A stretch of DNA of 64,000 nt. It comes from Variovorax sp. 770b2. GTDB taxonomy: Bacteria; Pseudomonadota; Gammaproteobacteria; Burkholderiales; Burkholderiaceae_C. A program made the position numbers and the translations under genes. The stretch is from assembly GCF_900115685.1 (NCBI RefSeq), contig NZ_FOXJ01000005.1:255594-319593 (forward strand), read 5' to 3'. Below are positions 58,697 to 64,000 of the stretch, piece by piece; position 1 is the first letter of the stretch, and every line of letters starts with the position of its first letter. The notes beneath the pieces are model-generated. The model did no database searches. It worked only from the letters and a program-made list of their open reading frames with translations, and was not told the origin of the DNA.

Positions 58697-59674
58697 ATGA
58701 AAAGAATCCAGTTCCTTCAAGGGGCCGCCGTTGCGCTGCTGTGCATGGCCGCATCGTCCGCCAGCCTGGCGGAGGGCTACCCGAACAAGCCGATCCGGCT
58801 CATCGTGCCGTTCCCCGCGGGCGGCGCCACCGACCTTTTCGCCCGCACGCTCGGGCAGAAGATGGGCGAGAAGCTGGGCACCCAGCTGATCATCGACAAC
58901 AAGCCCGGCGCCGGCGGCGCCATCGGCTCCGACCAGGCCGCCAAGGCCCCGGCCGACGGCTACACGCTGCTGCTGGCCACCACCAGCACGCATTCGATCG
59001 GCCCGGCCGTGATGCAGAAGCTGCCCTACGACACGGTGCGCGACTTCACGCCCATCGGCCACGTGGGCGATGCGCCCAGCATCATGCTGGTGCCGGTCAC
59101 CTCGCCCGCCAAGACCGTGCGCGAGTGGATCGACTACGCCAGGAAGAACCCCGGCAAGCTCAACTACGCATCCAGCGGCAACGGCACCATCGTGCAGCTC
59201 ACGGCCGAACTCTTCAAGGCGCAGGCCGGCGTGTTCGTGACGCACATTCCCTACAAGGGCACGGCGCTCGCCATCCCCGACCTCATCAGCGGCAAGATCG
59301 ACGTGCTGTTCGACTCGCTCCCCACCGGCATGCCGCACGTGCGCGACGGCCGCCTGCGCGCCCTGGGCGTGACGACGCTCAAGCGTTCGCCGCTCGCGCC
59401 CGAGCTGCCGCCGATCGCCGACACGCTGCCGGGCTACGAGTCGAACACATGGTTCGGCTTCTATGGTCCGAAGAACCTGCCGGCCGACATCGTGGCGCGC
59501 GTCAACAAGGCAGCCAACGAGGCGATCGCCGATCCGGAAGTGAAGGACAAGCTCGCGCGCCTGGGCATCGAGCCCGCGGTCGCGGGCACGCCCGACCAGT
59601 TCGCGAAGATGGTGGCCATCGACGCGGCCAAATGGAAAAAGATCGTGGTCGAACGCAAGATCACCAACGAATAA
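58697..59674 (+). CDS. Bug-family (TctC-like) tripartite transporter binding protein
   Basis: A 325-residue periplasmic receptor with signal peptide cut near SLA (residue 25) and the Bug signature YPNKPIRLIVPFPAGGATD, GAGGAIGSD, and LNYASSGNGT. It probably serves the TctBA permease 2.2 kb upstream. It is followed after 15 bases by a gamma-glutamyltransferase gene, which hints at the kind of compound imported (inference). Confidence 0.9.
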   Translation: MKRIQFLQGAAVALLCMAASSASLAEGYPNKPIRLIVPFPAGGATDLFARTLGQKMGEKLGTQLIIDNKPGAGGAIGSDQAAKAPADGYTLLLATTSTHSIGPAVMQKLPYDTVRDFTPIGHVGDAPSIMLVPVTSPAKTVREWIDYARKNPGKLNYASSGNGTIVQLTAELFKAQAGVFVTHIPYKGTALAIPDLISGKIDVLFDSLPTGMPHVRDGRLRALGVTTLKRSPLAPELPPIADTLPGYESNTWFGFYGPKNLPADIVARVNKAANEAIADPEVKDKLARLGIEPAVAGTPDQFAKMVAIDAAKWKKIVVERKITNE

Positions 59675-59689
59675 CGAGAGACCGCCGAG

Positions 59690-61303
59690 ATGAACTTCGA
59701 CTTCAACAACCCCTATCTTTCCACGCGCATTCCGATCTTCGCCCGCAACGTGGTGTCGACCTCGCACCCGCTGGCGTCGCAAGCCGGCCTGCGCATCCTG
59801 CAACAGGGCGGCAATGCCGTCGATGCGGCCATCGCCACAGCGGCCGTCATGACGCTGGTCGAGCCCGTGAGCAACGGCCTGGGCAGCGATGCCTTCTGCA
59901 TCCTGTGGGACGGCAAGGAACTGCATGGCCTCAATGCCTCGGGCCCGGCGCCCAAGGCCTGGACGCCCGAATACTTCAAGGCCAGGTACGGCGCCGATGC
60001 CGTCACGCCGCCGATGCGCGGCATCGACTCGGTCACGGTGCCGGGCGCGGTGCGCGGCTGGGTCGCGATGAGCGAGCGCTTCGGCAAGCTGCCGTTCGCC
60101 GACCTGCTGGCACCGGCCATCGACATCGCCGAGCGCGGCTACCTCGTGCCGCCGGTGGTGCAGGGCAAGTGGGCGGCGGCCGCATCGCTGCTGGCATCGC
60201 AACCGGGCTTTGCGCAGACCTTTCTCCCCTGGGGCCGTGCGCCCGAAGTCGGCGAGCTGTTCCGCTTCGCGGCGGCGGCGCGTGCACTCAAGGCCATTGC
60301 CCGCACCAAGGGCGAGGCCTACTACACCGGCGAGATCGCCGAGGCACTCGCGAAGTTCTCGACCGAGCAGGGCGGCTCGCTCACCGTGGCCGACCTCGCG
60401 GCCTACCAGCCCGAATGGGTCAAGCCCATCTCGCGCGACTACCGCGGCCACACGCTGCACGAGATTCCGCCGAACGGCCAGGGCATTGCCGCGCTGATCG
60501 CGCTCGGCATCCTCGAGAAGTTCGACATCGCTTCGCTCCCGGTCGACTCGGTCGCTTCGCAGCACTTGCAGATCGAGTCCATGAAGCTGGCCTTCGCCGA
60601 CGTGTACCGCTACGTGTCGGAGCCATCGTCGATGACGGTGACCCCCGCGCAAATGCTCGATGACGCGTACCTTGCATCGCGTGCGAGACTCATCGACGTG
60701 AAAAAGGCGCAGGACTTCAAGGCCGGCAACCCCGTCAAGGGCGGCACCATCTACCTCACCGCGGCGGACGAGAGCGGCATGATGGTGAGCTTCATCCAGA
60801 GCAACTACATGGGCTTCGGCTCGGGCTGCGTGGAGCCCGAATTCGGCATCAGCCTGCAGAACCGCGGCCACGGCTTCAGCCTCAAGGCCGAGAGCCCGAA
60901 CGTGGTGGCACCGGGCAAGCGGCCGTTCCACACGATCATCCCGGCCTTCCTCACCAAGGACGGCCAGCCGGTCATGAGCTTCGGCGTGATGGGCGGCAAC
61001 ATGCAGCCGCAGGGCCACATGCAGACGCTGGTGCGCATGCTCGACTACAAGCAGAACCCGCAGGCCGCCTGCGATGCGCCGCGCTGGCGCTTCAACGCGG
61101 GGCTGGAGATCAACGTCGAGGCCGCGATGAACCCCGACACCGTGCAGGGCCTGCGCGACCTGGGCCATCATCTGGATGTCATCAACGATTCGTACCAGGA
61201 CTTCGGCGCCGGCCAGTTCATCTGGCGCGCGGGCGATCCGTCGGTCGAAGGCTACGTGGCCGCGAGCGATCCGCGTCGCGACGGCGTGGCTGCAGGGTTT
61301 TAA
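59690..61303 (+). CDS. Gamma-glutamyltransferase family hydrolase
   Basis: A 537-residue Ntn-hydrolase. By alignment the small subunit begins at Thr353 (GGTIYLTAADESGMMVSF), the residue that would cut the precursor and act as nucleophile; GSGCVEPEFG and the late GGNMQPQG segment complete the site. No signal peptide, so it is cytoplasmic, unlike E. coli Ggt. Cytoplasmic members include HpxW-type oxamate amidohydrolases and Cephalosporin-acylase-like enzymes, so the substrate may not be glutathione. Confidence 0.88.
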   Translation: MNFDFNNPYLSTRIPIFARNVVSTSHPLASQAGLRILQQGGNAVDAAIATAAVMTLVEPVSNGLGSDAFCILWDGKELHGLNASGPAPKAWTPEYFKARYGADAVTPPMRGIDSVTVPGAVRGWVAMSERFGKLPFADLLAPAIDIAERGYLVPPVVQGKWAAAASLLASQPGFAQTFLPWGRAPEVGELFRFAAAARALKAIARTKGEAYYTGEIAEALAKFSTEQGGSLTVADLAAYQPEWVKPISRDYRGHTLHEIPPNGQGIAALIALGILEKFDIASLPVDSVASQHLQIESMKLAFADVYRYVSEPSSMTVTPAQMLDDAYLASRARLIDVKKAQDFKAGNPVKGGTIYLTAADESGMMVSFIQSNYMGFGSGCVEPEFGISLQNRGHGFSLKAESPNVVAPGKRPFHTIIPAFLTKDGQPVMSFGVMGGNMQPQGHMQTLVRMLDYKQNPQAACDAPRWRFNAGLEINVEAAMNPDTVQGLRDLGHHLDVINDSYQDFGAGQFIWRAGDPSVEGYVAASDPRRDGVAAGF

Positions 61304-61324
61304 CGGGCACGCGATGATCGGGGG

Positions 61325-62287
61325 ATGACCAAGACAGCCGTACAGACCGGCATTCCCCCTTCCCATGCCGGCGCAAAGAGCCTTGCGCCCGGCCTCATCC
61401 TCGCCTCGGTGGGCGCGATCGCCTTCAGCGGCAAGGCGATCATCGTCAAGCTGGCGTATCGCTACGGCGTCGATGCCATCACGCTCATCATGCTGCGCAT
61501 GCTTTTTGCGCTGCCGCTGTTCGCGGTGATGGCGTGGTGGGCCGGACGCGGCAAGCCCGCGCTCACCTTTCGCGACTGGCTCGGCGTCGTCGGCCTGGGC
61601 TTCTCGGGCTATTACCTCGCGAGCTTTCTGGACTTCGCGGGGCTGGCCTACATCTCGGCCAGCTTCGAGCGGCTGATTCTCTATCTCAACCCCACGCTGG
61701 TGCTGCTCTTCGGCTGGCTCCTGTACCGGCGGCGCGCCACGCGCCCGCAGGTGCTGGGCATGGTCGTGAGCTATGCCGGCGTGCTGCTGGTGTTCGGCCA
61801 TGAGCTCTGGACCGGCGGCGGCGGCAAGGGCGGCGGCGCCGCGGCCTGGGGCGCGTTCCTCGTGTTCCTGAGCGCGGTGAGCTATGCGGGCTACCTCGTC
61901 TACAGCGGCGAGTTCGTCAAGCGCCTCGGGTCGCTCAGGCTCGTGGGCCTGGCCACCACCGTGGCCTGCGTGCTGTGCATCCTGCAGTTCGTGCTGACGC
62001 GCCCGATCGACGTGGCATTGCAACTGGCACCCCAGGTCATCTGGCTGTCGGTGCTCAATGCGACGGTGTGCACGGCGGTGCCTGTCCTGATGGTCATGAT
62101 GGCCATCGAGCGCATCGGCCCCGCGGTGGCCGCGCAAACCGGCATGATCGGGCCCCTGTCGACCATCCTCATGGGGGTGGTCATACTCGATGAGCCGTTC
62201 ACCGCGTGGATCGCGGCCGGCACGGTGCTCGTCATTGCGGGCATCTTCGTTTTCACACGCAAGGGGCGCCAAGCCCCTGCACGATAG
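61325..62287 (+). CDS. EamA-family (DMT) transporter
   Basis: A 320-residue membrane protein with ten helices in two EamA repeats. It begins after a soluble 20-residue tail at GLILASVGAIAFSGKAIIVKLAYRYG. Family members export amino acids or metabolites. It follows the gamma-glutamyltransferase gene by 21 bases and precedes an SDR gene by 11, so the three are likely one operon. Confidence 0.88.
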   Translation: MTKTAVQTGIPPSHAGAKSLAPGLILASVGAIAFSGKAIIVKLAYRYGVDAITLIMLRMLFALPLFAVMAWWAGRGKPALTFRDWLGVVGLGFSGYYLASFLDFAGLAYISASFERLILYLNPTLVLLFGWLLYRRRATRPQVLGMVVSYAGVLLVFGHELWTGGGGKGGGAAAWGAFLVFLSAVSYAGYLVYSGEFVKRLGSLRLVGLATTVACVLCILQFVLTRPIDVALQLAPQVIWLSVLNATVCTAVPVLMVMMAIERIGPAVAAQTGMIGPLSTILMGVVILDEPFTAWIAAGTVLVIAGIFVFTRKGRQAPAR

Positions 62288-62298
62288 GAGCAACAAAC

Positions 62299-63093
62299 AT
62301 GGATCTGGGCATTGCAGGCAAGACCGCGCTGGTGTGCGGCGCGAGCAAGGGACTGGGCTACGGCTGCGCCGAGGCGCTGGTGCGCGAGGGCGTCAACGTG
62401 ATGATCGTGGCGCGCGGCGCCGAGGCGCTGGAAGCGGCTGCGAAGAAGCTGGCCGAAGCGGCGGGCGCGTCGGGCGCGCCGTTCGTCAAGCACGTGGCGG
62501 CCGACATCACCACCGAAGCCGGCCGCGCCGCCGTGTTCGCGCTGGGGCACGACTTCGACATCGTCGTCACCAACGCTGGCGGCCCGCCACCCGGCGACTT
62601 CCGCAACTGGGACCGCGAGGCGTGGATCAAGGCGGTCGATGCCAACATGCTCACGCCGATCGAGCTCATCAAGGCCACGGTGGACGGCATGGCAAAACGC
62701 GGCTTCGGGCGCATCGTGAACATCACATCGAGCTCGGTGAAGTCGCCCATCGACATCCTGGGCCTCTCGAACGGCGCGCGCAGCGGCCTCACCGGCTTCG
62801 TGGCGGGCGTGGCGCGCACGGCCATCGCGGCGCAGGGCGTGACCATCAACAACCTCTTGCCCGGCTCCTTCGACACCGATCGCCTCAAGGGCACGATGGC
62901 CGGCGCGGCGCAGAAGACCGGCCAGGACTTCGACACCGTGTGGGAAGCCCGCAAGAAGAACATTCCGGCCAGGCGCTTCGGCACGCCGGCCGAGTTCGGT
63001 GCCATCTGCGCCTTTCTCTGCAGCCTGCAGGCCGGCTACATGACCGGGCAGAACGTGCTGGCGGACGGCGGCGCCTACCCCGGCACCTACTGA
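62299..63093 (+). CDS. Atypical SDR-family protein without the usual Tyr/Lys pair
   Basis: A 264-residue SDR with a good cofactor loop (CGASKGLGYG) and TNAGGPPPG. At the catalytic site the usual YxxxK reads SNGAR: Ser and Arg replace Tyr and Lys, while the preceding NITSSSVKSP keeps the Ser. A group of SDRs often called 3-oxoacyl-ACP-reductase-like has this pattern. Catalysis must differ or be absent. TAGGAG precedes ATG 62299. Confidence 0.85.
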   Translation: MDLGIAGKTALVCGASKGLGYGCAEALVREGVNVMIVARGAEALEAAAKKLAEAAGASGAPFVKHVAADITTEAGRAAVFALGHDFDIVVTNAGGPPPGDFRNWDREAWIKAVDANMLTPIELIKATVDGMAKRGFGRIVNITSSSVKSPIDILGLSNGARSGLTGFVAGVARTAIAAQGVTINNLLPGSFDTDRLKGTMAGAAQKTGQDFDTVWEARKKNIPARRFGTPAEFGAICAFLCSLQAGYMTGQNVLADGGAYPGTY

Positions 63094-63122
63094 GCCGGCT
63101 CACGGGCGAGGCGAGGCGCATC

Positions 63123-64000
63123 GTGAGCAGCAACAACAGGTCTTTCGAAAAAATAACGCTGGTGTCGGTCACCGGGCTGCCCGATGCGCGCGGCGCGGCG
63201 ATGGCCCTGCAGCACAGCCAGGCGCAGATGCCCGGCGCCCGCGCGCTGCTGTGCAGCCCGCAGGCGCCAGCCACCCTGGCGCCGGGCATCGACCATGTGC
63301 CGATCGCGCCGCTGAACTACCACGAGTACGGCTGGTTCATGATGTTCGCGCTCTGGCGCGTGGTGCAGACCGAGTTCGCGCTGGTGGTGCAGGAAGACGG
63401 CTGGGTCGTCAATGCGGACAACTGGCGCGACGAGTTCCTGGACTGCGACTACATCGGCGCGCCGATCCATCTCGCGAAGATCGACACGCCGCGCGGCGTG
63501 TACTGGCGCAATCGGTTCGAGTGGGCCGATGAACTGCAAAAGCCCGATCACATCGTCACGCCGATCCAGAACGGCGGCTTCAGCCTGCGCAGCCGGCGCT
63601 TCATGCGCGCGCTCATCGACCACCCGCACATCCGCGTGGAGATTCCGCCGCCCGATGCGGTGGAGGGCGAACCGCTGAAGATGCACTGGCAGCACAACGC
63701 GCTGCTCGAAGACGTGCAACTCAGCGGCGTGCTGCGTCCGGCGCTCGAAGCAGCCGGCATGCGGTTTGCGCCGCTGGAGCTGGCGCGCAGCTTTTCCATC
63801 GAGCATGCGGGGCCGCAGCTGCACCACGGCTACGACGCGATGCTGCTGTTCGGTCACCACGCGAAGATGCGGCAGCTGGCAAGCCTTTCGCCGCTCACGC
63901 TGCGTTCGCTGATTCCGCTGTCGCAGCTCGATGCCTGGTATGGCGAGCGCGACATCCTGCAGATGTTCGAGCGCAACGGCTACCGCATCGAGTTCGCGCC
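63123..64000 (+). CDS. DUF5672-like (glycosyltransferase-type) protein, cut by the window end
   Basis: An open frame runs from GTG 63123 to the last base of the window with no stop. Motifs are VVQEDGWVVN, CDYIGAPIH and the family hallmark IQNGGFSLRSRRFM, seen in DUF5672 proteins and related sugar transferases. No membrane segment so far. The start lacks a strong ribosome site, so a slightly different start is possible. It follows the SDR gene after 29 bases. Confidence 0.8.
   Translation, partial: MSSNNRSFEKITLVSVTGLPDARGAAMALQHSQAQMPGARALLCSPQAPATLAPGIDHVPIAPLNYHEYGWFMMFALWRVVQTEFALVVQEDGWVVNADNWRDEFLDCDYIGAPIHLAKIDTPRGVYWRNRFEWADELQKPDHIVTPIQNGGFSLRSRRFMRALIDHPHIRVEIPPPDAVEGEPLKMHWQHNALLEDVQLSGVLRPALEAAGMRFAPLELARSFSIEHAGPQLHHGYDAMLLFGHHAKMRQLASLSPLTLRSLIPLSQLDAWYGERDILQMFERNGYRIEFA

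Noticed and set aside
1..64000. tRNA or rRNA genes, CRISPR arrays, integrases, complete insertion sequences
   Set aside because: I looked in the intergenic regions on both strands and saw no cloverleaf-type sequence, regular repeat-spacer array or transposase-like protein; tRNAscan and Infernal runs would be decisive.

Overview
The window looks like chromosome from a GC-rich betaproteobacterium of the Burkholderiales, most likely Comamonadaceae and close to Variovorax. The reasons are the recJ/RpfE-like/lolCD neighbourhood, a full phenylacetate (paa) operon, Bug-family (TctC-like) binding proteins, TctBA transporters, many HAAT and peptide ABC transporters, and short G/C-rich intergenic repeats. 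This assignment comes from reading gene families, not from a database search. I see no tRNA, rRNA, CRISPR array, prophage or complete insertion sequence.

Layout. (1) 1-6.7 kb, housekeeping: a small Cys-rich membrane protein, recJ with an RpfE-like partner, lolC-lolD behind an unusual leader (short upstream ORF plus a hairpin covering the Shine-Dalgarno), an ECF sigma factor and a stand-alone ClpP-like protein. (2) 6.7-20.5 kb, a catabolic island: ridA diverges from a nine-gene operon (peptide-type ABC transporter, Tat-exported beta-propeller lactonase, PLP enzyme of the D-threonine aldolase/D-serine dehydratase family, RpiR regulator, N-acyl-D-amino-acid deacylase). An opposing two-gene operon encodes a BBE-type FAD oxidase and a second lactonase. 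Both operons carry the same TGAAA-N5-TTTCA element, so I infer one RpiR-controlled regulon. (3) 20.8-29.3 kb, accessory genes: LysR, polar amino-acid binding protein, class V aminotransferase, methyltransferase, flavin reductase-like protein, a PPC-domain secreted protein of lower GC, and a CAAX-type protease beside an isoprenylcysteine-methyltransferase-like protein.

(4) 29.3-45.1 kb, the paa locus: one long minus-strand run, paaG-paaI-paaK-paaA-B-C-D-E, then a HAAT transporter with a LivM-LivG fusion, then paaZ and an SDR. It diverges from paaY and a TetR regulator (PaaR-like), with an operator inside the paaY promoter. Phenylacetate is activated by PaaK, epoxidised by PaaABCE, isomerised by PaaG and opened by PaaZ; the embedded transporter probably imports an aromatic acid. 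(5) 45-53 kb: an SDR/TetR divergent pair with two palindromes, a protease-moxR-DUF58-VWA operon with a small insertion flanked by 16-bp repeats, a TatD-type hydrolase, an exported protein with 11-residue LEA-like repeats, a deoxyinosine glycosylase-like enzyme, a spermidine-synthase-like methyltransferase and an orphan GspE-type ATPase. (6) 55.5-64 kb: tctBA, LysR, a TctC-like binding protein, gamma-glutamyltransferase, an EamA exporter, an SDR lacking the usual Tyr/Lys pair, and a DUF5672-like gene cut by the window end.
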